Below are positions 1-10,143 of a stretch of DNA of 64,000 bases, piece by piece. How positions within the stretch are numbered: the stretch's first letter is position 1; the number at the start of each line of letters is the position of its first letter. This DNA is from Ulva prolifera (lineage: Eukaryota; Chlorophyta; Ulvophyceae; Ulvales; Ulvaceae). The notes beneath the pieces are model-generated. The model worked only from the letters and a program-made list of their open reading frames with translations, was not told the DNA's origin and searched no databases. The stretch spans positions 8,319,985-8,383,984 of the forward strand of contig CM041196.1 of assembly GCA_023078555.1 (NCBI GenBank), given 5' to 3'. The translations under genes and the position numbers were made by a program.

Positions 1-1789
1 CCGAGAGGGCGGCGCTGGCGGCCCCTCCCCCCGAGGCGGCCTGCACCGCCGCCACCCGCGCCGCCGGCATCGCGGTCCACTTGTGCATGTCGAGCGAGCT
101 GCAGAACATGGCGAGCGCGCGCGCGATGTGGCCGTGGAACAGCCCTCGCGCTGCGCGCGCGACGCACGCTGCGAGCGGGCCCCGGAAGTCGAGGCCGACC
201 CGCGCGAGCGACCGGCCGCAGTGCATCGCGGCCTCGACCAGCGTGCCCAGCGTGCTGCCGTCGGCCACCCTGCACATGTCGCCTGCGCGCCGTCACACCC
301 GTGGTCGCTCGGCGGTTCCCCGCCGCCGCGGTTGCGGAATTGGTGTGATGCATGAGCCGCGGCACGCATGAGCGGCGGTGGCGCACGTGGGGAGGAGGGA
401 GTCGAGGCGCTCGACGTAGAGGGCCGCGCGGTGGTGCGCCCAGCTGCCGAGCACCGGCTCGGCGGCGGCGGCGGCGGGCTCCTCCGCCGCAGCGGCGTCG
501 GTGGCGTCGGCTTCGGCGTCGTAGAAGATGGCGCGGAACTGCATGACGATGTCAAACATGTGGCTGCGGTGCGCGTCGGTGAGGCTGCGGACGTAGTCCG
601 GCACGCTCGAGTCGTCCGGCTCCGCCAGCACCGACGCAAACCTGCGGCAACATGCACGGACGTCGTTTGACTGTGGACAGGCCGGGGCCGGCAGCCCGGC
701 GCGCGGCATGGCCGCCGTGCGTCACACGGGTGTGCCTGGAGGCCGGAGTGGCACCCACACAGTGCATGCGATGATTGATGTGGGAGTGCGTCGTCGCTGC
801 CCCGGTGCTCGGCTTCCTGTTCGCTGTGAACACGCACGCACCACGACCCCTGTGGCCACAGCATGCACGATGAAGATCGGAGGCCGATCGGCGCGTGCCA
901 GCTGCTGAGCAGGCGTATCGGTCAAGGTCGTGTGGATGCTGTCTCAGTTGTGTACAGTATCGCTGTGCGATGGTTCCTGCAGCAGTGAGTCAGGCTGCGT
1001 GTGAGCCACAAGGGGGGGCCGGACCACTGCTCGCGGTGCTTCAGGAACTGCATGCGCAGGTCCGCCTCTGAGAAGGTGCCCAGGCGCCGGAGGTAGCTGA
1101 CCGAGGTGAGGCACTCTGGAAGCGTGATGTCCTGGCTGAGGCGGCTCAGGAGCTGCCGCTGCAGGCCGTCCCGCGCGGCCGCGGCGTCGGCGGCGAGCTG
1201 CTGCACGATGCTCGCGGCGCCGGCGACGACGCAGAGCTTGGCCACGAGGGCCAGCAGGTCGAGGGCCTCGTCGTAGCTGTGGTTACGGACACAGGTGTCG
1301 ATCAGTTGAGGGATCTCGAGGATGTCGAGGATGGTGGCGTGGTGCGACAGCAGCGACTGGTACGACGCCCGATCCTCCTGAACGCACGAACTTGAGATGA
1401 CGGGAGCTGTGACGTTTTTTTATTTGTGTTTCTGGGCAAGGGGAGTGAGGGCTTGCCTTGTACCGCTGTGCAGTGGTGCGGAAGCTGGATGCTTCGTCCT
1501 GCAGAGAGTCCAGGCAGACTGTCAGACTGCCGAGCTCTTCCTTGAGCTTCTTGACGTGGGCGCTGATTTGTTTGAAGCAGGATGCTGCTTCGATGAAGCC
1601 CTGGTAGTGGGTCAATGCTGTGTCGTGGATCTCCTGCTTCAGCGCTTCGCTCTGGCTCTTGAGGGCAGCTGGCTCCTTTCTGATAGCATCGACGGAGTAC
1701 GAGAGAAGCCTAGCTAGGTAATCATCGGTGAGGAGATCGGCTGCAGACTTTTTGGCCGCTGCAGGGCCGGTCGAGGGAGCTGCAAGCAT
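1..1789 (-). CDS. COG8: Conserved oligomeric Golgi complex subunit 8, partial (3' end off left edge)
   Basis: Subunit of the COG tethering complex, which acts in retrograde vesicle traffic at the Golgi. Exons on the minus strand are 1457-1789, 1025-1377, 387-641 and 1-269, and all junction phases agree. The N-terminal exon has the COG8/Dor1 pattern (YLARLLSYSVDAIRKEP, then HYQGFIEAASCFKQI). Exon 2 has LDILEIPQLIDTCVRNHSY and LPECLTSVSYLRRLG. Exon 3 has HMFDIVMQFRAIFYD, followed by an alanine-rich insert. Exon 4 has SLARVGLDFRGPL. I chose the ATG at 1789 because the frame is closed by a stop about 40 bases upstream and no earlier ATG exists. Intron 1 starts with GCAAGC, a GC donor. The C-terminus lies beyond position 1. 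The family assignment is recalled from conserved motifs and is firm. Confidence 0.93.
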
Positions 1790-2301
1790 GCCCTGTTCTG
1801 GCCAGGCGGGCACAGCCACAGACAAGAACTAAATACCACCACGCGCAATCTAATTTACATTATTCTCCATGCAGCCCCATTGGCCAAGTCCGCGCGTGCG
1901 GAAGCGTCAGATCTGGCAGTAAGGACACTCGATTGCCTTAAAGTCGAGCACGTTCACTGCTGACGCGCAACTTGCATCAGGAACATGTTAACGCACGCAT
2001 CATCATCGGCATGGGCGCTGATCGCAGAGTTGGGTGCCAACACTGTGCTCTTCGCTGTGCGCTGACACCGCATGCATGGCTACAGAAACAACGGAGAAAG
2101 CAGCTCGTGTCAATGGAGGATGCGGCGAAAACAAACAGGCTTGAATATGGCTGAGACTGTCAGCATGTGGCAGCTTCGGATAGCCACATTGGAGCGCTCT
2201 TCGTTGCACCCACCACAGCATCACCGGCAACCACTGTCTCCCGGCGTTCCAATACAACAACCAGCGTAGACTCGAATTCTGGCATTCGACTATGCATTTG
2301 T
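1790..2301. other. Intergenic, COG8 upstream / BBS7 downstream
   Basis: About 510 bases between the COG8 start and the BBS7 stop, both on the minus strand. It should hold the COG8 promoter and the BBS7 3' UTR. I see no coding exon, RNA gene or repeat. Confidence 0.5.
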
Positions 2302-5300
2302 TCAGCTCTCCACCATGACCAGTTGGGTGATCCGTGCAAGAGTGCTGCGTCGGTCCTGCGCGGTCCGTTGCAGCCGCTCGACGTCTTGACCTGTGGGCGT
2401 GCGCCCCTGCTGCCGCATCCACTCTGCTTGTGTCACCACGAGCTGTTGAGTGAGGCTGTCAAGGTCATAGGCGGCCTCTCCGTCGTCCCGTTTGGCCTGT
2501 GATTCCTTGCCCTCCCCAAGCATAGACACCAGCTTCTCGGTCAAAAACGAGTCATCCCCCTCCTGCAGCCAGAAATGCGAATCAAACGCGCCTTCGGTGT
2601 TCAGCCCAGACTGCGAGCGGTCATGCCAGTGTCAGAAGCCAGCCAATGCGGCCGCGTCAGCAGCTGCAGAGGCTGCAAGCGCACCACAGCTTTGAGGTGG
2701 CCCACGCCAGCCCGCAGCAGCTCCTTGTGCTTATGCTGCTGCAGCTTCTGCAGCGGCTGCCACAGCCGCTTCACGAACGCCAGCACCACCGGCTTCTCCA
2801 GGCGGGTGACCATCCTCACCCGCACCTGGCTGTCGTTTGCTTGCCTGCATGGACGTTTCCAGCACTGACCGCCCGTGTACCCTGACCCAGAACTGCTCGG
2901 GCCCCGTCCAAACCACTCACCATACAGAGCACTGGGGCAGCGTGCCAAGTGTACTCGCTCAGCTGCTGCCAGGAGAGGCTATGGCACAAGCAGGTCCTGT
3001 TCTGTCACGCCGCCTGCGCCAGCCCCGGTGTCTCCACCAGCAATACAGCATGCCATATCTGCGAATCATCCATTTTCCAATGCTAGGGGCAGAGTGCAGT
3101 GCCGGCGTGCCAGTGTGGCCGCAAGCCCACGAGCCCGCCGAGAGGTGACGCCGGCCCAGCAGGCCCCACACTGCGCACCTCGTCAGCGCAGCACGCAGCA
3201 TGGCCAGCGTGGCCGCGCTGTCCGACGCGAAGCGCGCCGAGCCGTTGTGGAACGACGCGGCGACGTGCGTGCCGAGCGCCGCGCTGCGGTACGAGAGCCG
3301 CGCCTCCGCGCCTGCGGCAGCGCGGGGCATGTCCGGCAGCACGCTCGACAGCCACGCATGCATGTCGGGCGCGGAGAAGTCGCCAGAGACGTCGAGGTGG
3401 CCGAGTGCGTGGCCGCCCTCCGGCGCGTGCACGCGGTGGTGCATGCTGAGCGTGTGCACGGGGTAGGTCACGGCGGCCGAGGTCTTTGGGGCGGCGCGCG
3501 GCACGACGTACGCCGAGACGGTGCCGGCCTGGCCCTCGGGGATGCGCATCAGCACGACGACCCGCGGCATCGAGTCGTGGCACCTGCAGCGCAGCCGCAC
3601 CGGCTTCGCCTCAGGCAGGAGCTGCCCCGACAGGCGCACTTGGCCACAGGAGCAGGCCCCACGATTTGCGCCGCAGTGGCCTGGGGGCAGCCTCCGAGTG
3701 TTTTGACCCCCGCTGCGTAAGCCACCCCAATTAACCAGATCCATCAGCGTCCCAAGCGACACCGCCCCAACAGAGCAGCGCCGCTGCGCGGGCGTGAGCA
3801 GGAGGGCTCCGCACCGGAACGTCGCGAGCTTCGCGGCGGAGGAGCCCGGCGGGGCGTCCGTGACGGTGAGGATGGCGGCGGAGTTGGGGGACTCGAGGAA
3901 GGTGACGTCGACGGTCGCGACGACGCCGACGCAGAAGATGGGCACCGTGGCCTCGAGCGCGAGCTCGTACACCGCCCGCGCCGTGTCCAGCCGCAGGTGG
4001 TGCTTCAGCGGCAGCAGCTGCCGGCTCGCCACCATCGCCGCCGACTTGGCCGCCAGCTTCTGCCGCTTCCCCTGCGGCCACACCACACGTAGGCGGTGCC
4101 TCAGCACACACAGCTTCACACCACCCGCAAGCCCTGAACAGCAGTTGCCGGCAGGCAGCCCCCCGGCAGGAGCAATCGGATGGTGATGCGCACCTGCAGC
4201 TCCGCGTCGAGCGCCTGGAGCTCCTGCTTGGCGGCGTCAAGCTCGCGCTGCTTGGCCGCGAGCGTGTCGGGCTTGTCATCGGCTGCGGCCGCGGCGGGCA
4301 GCGTGGCGAGGGGCGTCGGGCCGGCGGTGTAGGCGAGGATGGCGCCGCCGAAGGTGTGCACGATGTACTCGTCGTGGGCGGCGCTGGTGACGTGGCCGCT
4401 GGCGATGGACGCGATGCTCTGCCGCACGTTGGCCTCCCAGCACTGCACCCCGGCGCTCCAAACTCAAGGCGAAGGCCATGTGAGGGTGTGCGTGTGAGGG
4501 TGTGCGTGTGAGGGTGTGCGTGTGAGGGTGTGCGTGGCTGAGACAGGCTGTGCACCAGCGGCCCTTGCTGAATTATGCAGAGGCATGGCACGTGCTATAT
4601 TGTCTGCATCAGCCGTGTGGCTGCCTGCGTGCCTGCCTCGCATGACGTACGTCCAGCGCCGATGTTGTCGACCAGGAGCCAATCGGGCGTTGCAAATGCC
4701 GGATGTCCGGGACCACACGCCAAAAGTGATGTGAGATCCCAAAACTCACGCAGTGTTGTGCCCATGCCATCCTGACGGAGGGGGTAGCCGTGATGCCGTC
4801 TGTCGCATCACAGTATCTAGGGACCGGCAGCGTCAGACCGCTCAGATCAGGCGCCGACGCCGCGACCATGTAAACCATCCGTGCAAGACTTCGCCATTCC
4901 GGACACGCTAGCACGGCATGCGGCAGTCGCTGCGGGCACAGGCGGCCGTGGCGCGGACCTTCACCAGGCGGCCGAGGCTGTCCATGTGGTACACCTCGAT
5001 GCTGCCGTCCTCGCGGCCCACCACGACGTCGTCGAGGCCGTCCTGCGCCGAGTCAAAGCCCGAGTGCACCTGTGTGATCGCGGCGGTGTTGCCAGCCGCG
5101 GCCGCCGTGAGCTCGGCGCCGCGGTGCGAGGTGCCGGCGTCGAGGAACAGCTGCAGGAGCGTGCCGTCGGCGAGGCCAGCCCAGATCTCCTTGCGCATCG
5201 GGTGCTTGTTGAAGACGTCGTGCGAGAGGGTGACGTAGGTGAGGGCGGTGGGCACGGCGGGCAGCGGCACCTCCTGCAGCAGCGTCAATCGTGGGCCCCG

Positions 5301-6326
5301 TCAGCAGCAGCACACATGCAAGGACCGACGACGCTGCGAGATGGGGACTTCATGGTGTCGTATTCGGAGCATGCGAGCCACATCCCCGACCTGGCAGGCT
5401 GCTGCAATGGCACGTGCCTGACACTGTTGACAGGCTACTGCCAGAGGTCTGTCGCTGGACGCTCGAGCTGTGCACAGATCAGGGCGACGAGGGCGTCAGC
5501 GCGAAGTAGAGGTGTTGGAGGCGGGGTGGGAGGTGCGGCAGCAGTGCAGGCGAGATGGCAGCACCTGAGCCACTTTATCGTTGTTGAGGACTTTGATTGA
5601 GCGGTCGTTGCAGCCGATGAGGGCCCACCACGTCTCTGCGCTGAGGAGCGGTGCCACGGCGCTGGATGTGATGGCTTCTGGGGCGGTGTACGTGCAACGC
5701 TCCTGTGTCTCCTCAAAGATGGTGACGGATGATGAGGTAAAGGTGAACAGGCTGGAGCCCGCAACAGCCAGAGACGTGATGTCCTCGGTCAGCGGAGTCG
5801 TGAAGCGGAAGAACTGTGCGCCCTTGACGTCATAGCCTTTTATCTGCTTGCATGTCCGCCGTGATGCCCCCAACAGGAACAGGCTGACAGCACACAGCTC
5901 TGCCACGACATCGAGCTGAGCAACACCGGTAAGGGTACACGGAACGTGCATGACGCACCACGGATCCCTCAGCAACATAAACTTTGTCTCGCTGCGTTGG
6001 TGCCAGCCCACAGGCGACACAGTTGATCTTTCGGGCTCCTGGTGTGCCTTTGAAGACTTGTACCAGAGAGTTGGCTTTGAAATAGAAACTTTGCAGCACA
6101 CCAGCCGTGTCTCCAACCACAACCCGTTGTCCCTGGCCAGGTTCTGCTCGGATTGGCAACACCTGAACAACTCGCGCATCACATCACCGTGGTGCTCTCT
6201 GCAGGTTGGAGTACGTGGCGACATCGTCGCCCTTGAACACAGCAAGAATCGGCTCTACACCTTCAGAGTGTTTCTCTCCGCAGTCCCGGTGGAACCGAGG
6301 TCCACCCGTTTCAAGTCCAACTGCAT
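2302..6326 (-). CDS. BBS7: Bardet-Biedl syndrome 7 protein homologue (BBSome subunit)
   Basis: BBS7 is a core subunit of the BBSome, the coat that moves membrane proteins in cilia. Nine exons (6261-6326, 5959-6162, 5565-5843, 4959-5273, 4194-4442, 3815-4071, 3179-3583, 2685-2844, 2302-2610) join in phase to give about 747 residues; human BBS7 has 715. Exon 1 (MQLDLKRVDLGSTGT) matches the family start. Exons 2-4 form the N-terminal beta-propeller (RVVVGDTAGVLQSF, DDVVVGREDGSIEVYH). Exons 5-6 hold the coiled coil and the start of the GAE domain. Exon 7 has GTVSAYVVPRAAPKT and LSMHHRVHAPEG, very close to animal BBS7. Exons 8-9 (RLEKPVVLAFVKRLW; LTEKLVSMLGEG) are assigned mainly by phase and position and are much less similar. 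A flagellar role is inferred from the family. Confidence 0.9.
4479..4536. repeat. 14-bp minisatellite in BBS7 intron 4
   Basis: Four exact head-to-tail copies of TGTGAGGGTGTGCG lie inside the BBS7 intron between exons 4 and 5. The unit contains the same GTGNG-type words used at donors in this genome, but the flanking exon junctions are clear without it. Confidence 0.9.
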
Positions 6327-6620
6327 CGTTCGTCGGCTGGGACTGCCTTACCGAGCGACCGCGCTTCAAACGTGACTTCTTCCAGTTCCAAAGTAAGCTG
6401 TTCGGGCCTCACAATCTCGCTTAAGCTGCGGCCAAGATAATCAGGCAAGATGGCGCCATGCTACATTGATGACACGGGCACTGTCAGCATGACGTACCAG
6501 GAACACATACACACCACAGCTCCGCTCCGTAGACAGAAACAGCTGCTGCTGTTCACACCTATGTTAAGTCCGTTCAAGAGTATGTGGCGAGGCCGGTGGC
6601 GGACGCACCCGCGGCCGAGC

Positions 6621-6660
6621 GCTGCAGAGCTATCGACCCCGCTGCAGAGCTATCGACCCC
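6621..6660. repeat. Perfect tandem duplication of a 20-mer
   Basis: GCTGCAGAGCTATCGACCCC occurs twice without a gap and is followed by a partial third start (GCTG). It sits 54 bases before the long palindrome, in the same non-coding interval. Confidence 0.95.
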
Positions 6661-6713
6661 GCTGTTGTGAACCAGGGTGTGGCGACAAGTGCCACGTCTG
6701 CAATCTCTGCGGT

Positions 6714-6749
6714 GTTCTTCAGCAATCCCTGCAGGGATTGCTGAAGAAC
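6714..6749. repeat. 36-bp perfect palindrome
   Basis: The left arm is GTTCTTCAGCAATCCC, the right arm is its exact reverse complement, and the self-complementary TGCA lies between them, so the whole 36 bases is a perfect palindrome. There is no U-run or GC-rich loop of a bacterial terminator kind. It could be a dimeric protein-binding site or a foldback remnant. Confidence 0.95.
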
Positions 6750-7489
6750 TCAGCTTGGGCTCGAGAGCACATGCATGGCAGCTCTGCAGTGATGACAAGT
6801 CTGAAGCAGGAGTAGTGTCTGTGTACTGAGTGTAGGTGTTCTACAGATCCGCTGGTTTTGTGCTCCGTCTCTCGGAGGTCCTTCACCCGCACTGATCTAA
6901 GCGCACATGCCGATCGCCTGAGAGCAAACATCGCAGTATAAAGGTAACCCTTTGCACTGAGTGCCTACCGCGTCAGCTCGTGCACTCGCACCTGCTCATG
7001 TGTATATGCGACTTTCCTTTCGTATGCCTGAGCTCGGAAACTGCTGACCAAACACGCTGCGTGCACAGTCTTTGGTCTAGCGGCATGCCGGATTCCTCAT
7101 GTTGCACGTTCCGTTGTGGATGTAGCTGTGACTCTGAGTGATATCCAGGGACGTACACATGGGTGAGCTCGCGAAGGCTTCGGCGTTCATGTTCGCCTTG
7201 GGCGCAGGCGGATACGGACTATTCGTGCGTCTTTCCGCTGCTGATGTTTTGCCTGTGTGAACTGTGCGATGATGTCCTGGCTGATGCGTGCATGCGCACC
7301 GCTATTGCGCGTATCTGAGCGCGATGCCAACGGTTCCGGAGAGCAAAGGGGCAGCATCTCCTGCTCAACTGGCTTGCGGGCGAAATATGTTGCATGCCAG
7401 GTGTAATCGCCGCAGTGCAACGTTTAGTGGATACCACAGTGTTTGCGTCCGCAGCGAGGCACGTCTGACCCAGGTCCTGTGTGTAGTGC

Positions 7490-8319
7490 GCGGCCAACCT
7501 CTCAACTTCGCGCTCGGAGCTGGTGCACCACGAGTCAGCTTTCGCATCCGTCAAAAAGGAACTCAACCTATGGGAATCTCAGAAAGAGAAGACCGCAAAG
7601 GCTATCGAATCAGCTGAGGCCAAGGCCCATGCACAGGAAGAGGTGTAGCACCGGCAGCGTGATTTGGGCATGCAACGAAATAGATAGTACCACGCTGGTT
7701 TGAGCCAGGAATCACAGTCGTAGAGCTTTTCCTGAGCACTTGGCACGCACTGCTGTGGCACACTGACAGTGGGCCCGTGTCCAGGAGGTCAAGGAGCTGA
7801 CGGCCGCTCTCAAAGCGAAGGAAGATGAAGCAGATGCTCTGAGGACGCGCCTGTCTGAAGCCTCCAAGAGCCTGGCCGCGAGCCTCGACTCGCTGAACGC
7901 GTCCAGGAAAGCCAGCGCTGACCTCCATGCCAAGATCATCTCTGGGCTCACACGAGCCAAGGTGCAGCTTCTGTCCCGTGTCACTACACGTGTCTCTACC
8001 AGCTTCCACAGTCTGTCCGTGATGGCGGCCGCAGCCTTCACATCTACTCCTCCAACCAGAAATCTGTGGACACGCGAGACTGTGGTGACGTTTACGAGCC
8101 CGGCCGTGCTCGACCTCCTGTAATCAGCGCCACGCTCCGAGCACACGCGGTTTCCCCCAGAGCCTGTCAGCACCTCGAAAGCCCGGTGCGTTGCACACGA
8201 CAGCTGGTGTGCAGAGGGAGGAGGAGGCCGCGCAGGTGGCGCGGCAAGAGTACGAGAAGGTGGCGACCCGGCTCAACCCGCTGACGCACCCGGACGTGCG
8301 CAAGCTCTTCGGCGGCTGA
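7490..8319 (+). CDS. Coiled-coil protein, unidentified; 3' exons only
   Basis: I do not recognise this gene. Three exons read well in phase: about 7490-7642, 7785-7961 and 8215-8319, ending at a TGA. The first two encode charged heptad-like sequence (SELVHHESAFASVKKELNL; VKELTAALKAKEDEADALR; LDSLNASRKASADLHAKI), typical of a continuous coiled coil. The last exon continues the helix (EEEAAQVARQEYEKVA) and ends in a conserved-looking tail, NPLTHPDVRKLFGG. The introns start GTGTAG and GTGCAG, and the 3' sites are standard. The N-terminus is not defined: an ATG at 7326 opens a frame that could be an upstream exon. Candidates include a golgin-like, basal-body or cytoskeletal protein, but nothing in the sequence decides between these. 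Confidence 0.55.
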
Positions 8320-9637
8320 GCGCGCCTCGCCCTCACCGCGGCAGCACCCCGCAGTCTGCTCCGTAGTGGCCGAGCCCACGAGTGTGTCTTATGCAGCAGA
8401 GCGTCGGCCAGTGGCAGCCCACGGGGCACCGCTTCGGCGGTGTCGCCTGGCGGCCCGACACCTAGCCTACAAACGCACGCTGCGGCGCATCGCCTGGCTG
8501 TTGGCAGAGGCAGAATGGTCCGCGTGCTGTGCTCCGCGTGCTGTGGGGGCGAGGGGCGTGCACCGTGGAGGAGAGCGCAGCGGCGCCCCACGGGGAGTTC
8601 CACCGCGCCCTCGGGCGCATGTGCGCAGCCGGACACCCTGTGGCTCAAGGGCGGTTCGGCGGGCGGCGCCACGTGCTGGGGTGACTGGGGAGCATAGCGG
8701 CGGGGCAGGCCGCAGGGTGTGGTGGAGAGGTCGGTACACAGCAGCTAGAGGGTAACGTGCAACGATGGGAACCACGTTACGGGTTGTGTGAGGTCCCGCG
8801 CGGCTGGCCATCTGGCCGGAAGGGGCCCGGCCTGTAAGGGCGTTTCTGTCACGGCCTGCGGGTGCGCTGCGCCCTGTCAGCATGCACAATGCAGTCCGCG
8901 TTCGAGGAGAGTTTCCTAGTCAGCCTGGTGGACAGGCTGAGGAAGTGGTTGACATGCATTGAGTTGTAAGGAGCGCGGGGTGCTCGCGCGGACTGATGCA
9001 TGTGGTCGCATACGAAGGTCACGCTGACTGCGGCAGCACTCACTGAATCCCAGAGCCGCGGGACACCACGGCGTGTGCCGCTTCACGTTGTCGCTGGTCG
9101 GAACATCTCGTGAACAGGTGCACGGGGAGCCATGCAAGCCGTTTTGGCAGAATGGGGATGCGAAGCGGCGGTGCCCGAGACAAAGCCTGATGAGCAGTGG
9201 CGTGCGATGGGCCGCAACGAGGCCTGAGATGTGCCTGGCCCAGTCATCACCACACGGCACAGTCGTGTTTGTGCATCAGCTTCTTGTGCATCAGCAAAGC
9301 TTCTTGTTGACGTGCAGCAATGCTCGAACGAATGCGAGGTAGCACAATATGTTTACAAACACAGTTCCACAGTGTGCTCTGCACGCGCCAGCGCCCCGTC
9401 TTGCCCTCAGGCATCAGCCGATGTCGCAGGGCAGATCCACACATCTGGGTAAAACGCAATGCAATCAGTTGTACATCCTGCCCCGCCCATCAGGTAATCA
9501 CCCTCGCAAGTGCAGCAGCCGCCGACGCAGCCCCCCGCGCAGCCATCTGAGCCCCCAAGTGTCCAGCCGGCTTACCCCCGTGTGCAAGGTACACACATCG
9601 TGGCCTGTGATCTGGCCGCAAGCCTCCAGGCAAGGCC
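8320..9637. other. No gene recognised
   Basis: About 1.3 kb downstream of the coiled-coil gene. Several long GC-driven open frames occur on both strands, but none has domain-like sequence or paired splice sites. Part of it must be 3' UTR of the two converging genes. Confidence 0.4.
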
Positions 9638-10143
9638 TCACTCAATCACAATCACTTTCGCCTCCGCCGGGGCAGCACACACCACCTTCACCACAGTCAC
9701 CTCCGACCGCGGCGCGCCGCCGTCCGCCGCCGTGTGCTCCGCCGCGAGCGTCAGGCACACCTCGGTGCGCCGCGCCGCCGGGGCAGCGCCGGCCGGCGGC
9801 CGGGGGACGGCGGCCGGCTGCCGCACCACCACTGCGTTGGACAGCTGCAGCGCAGAGTCCAGCGCAGCGGGGGCAGCAGTCGCAGCTGCCGGCGCAGCGC
9901 CGGGCTTGCTCTGGCGCAGCTCCTTCTGCAGCTGCCGGATCATGCAGCCGGCGTCCGAGTTGCTCCAGCGGCAACACGAGCTCTTGTGACCGCGGATGCC
10001 ACATGTGGTGCAGATGGGCTTCGTGAGTTTAGCCATGATCTGCTTCATACGCGCTGCTGCTGGCTTCTTGGCGCCCGCTTTCTGAGCGGCGGCGGTGCGG
10101 CTGCGGGAGGTGCCCGCCTTTGCCTGAGGGCGGTGTTTGCCAC
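9638..10143 (-). CDS. C-terminal exon of a zinc-knuckle protein, unidentified
   Basis: A minus-strand frame of 168 codons ends in a TGA at 9638. It begins after a good 3' splice site, CGTGTTGCAG, at 10143. Its start is basic (AQKAGAKKPAAARMKQIM). It then has CTTCGIRGHKSSCC, which fits the CCHC zinc-knuckle spacing C-x2-C-x4-H-x4-C, followed by a short helix (IRQLQKELRQ) and an alanine- and proline-rich tail ending AEAKVIVIE. The open frame continues to 10714, but the sequence beyond the splice site does not look coding. A nucleic-acid-binding role is likely for any zinc knuckle; the family is unknown. Upstream exons were not found. Confidence 0.4.

Larger units (their letters stand above)
6327..7489. 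other. Intergenic between BBS7 and the coiled-coil gene
   Basis: Divergent interval between BBS7 (minus) and the gene whose exons become visible near 7490 (plus). Besides the tandem 20-mer and the 36-bp palindrome listed separately, I see no supported exon. Early exons of the plus-strand gene could lie at 7326-7480, where an ATG frame ends at a plausible GTGTAA donor. Confidence 0.4.
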
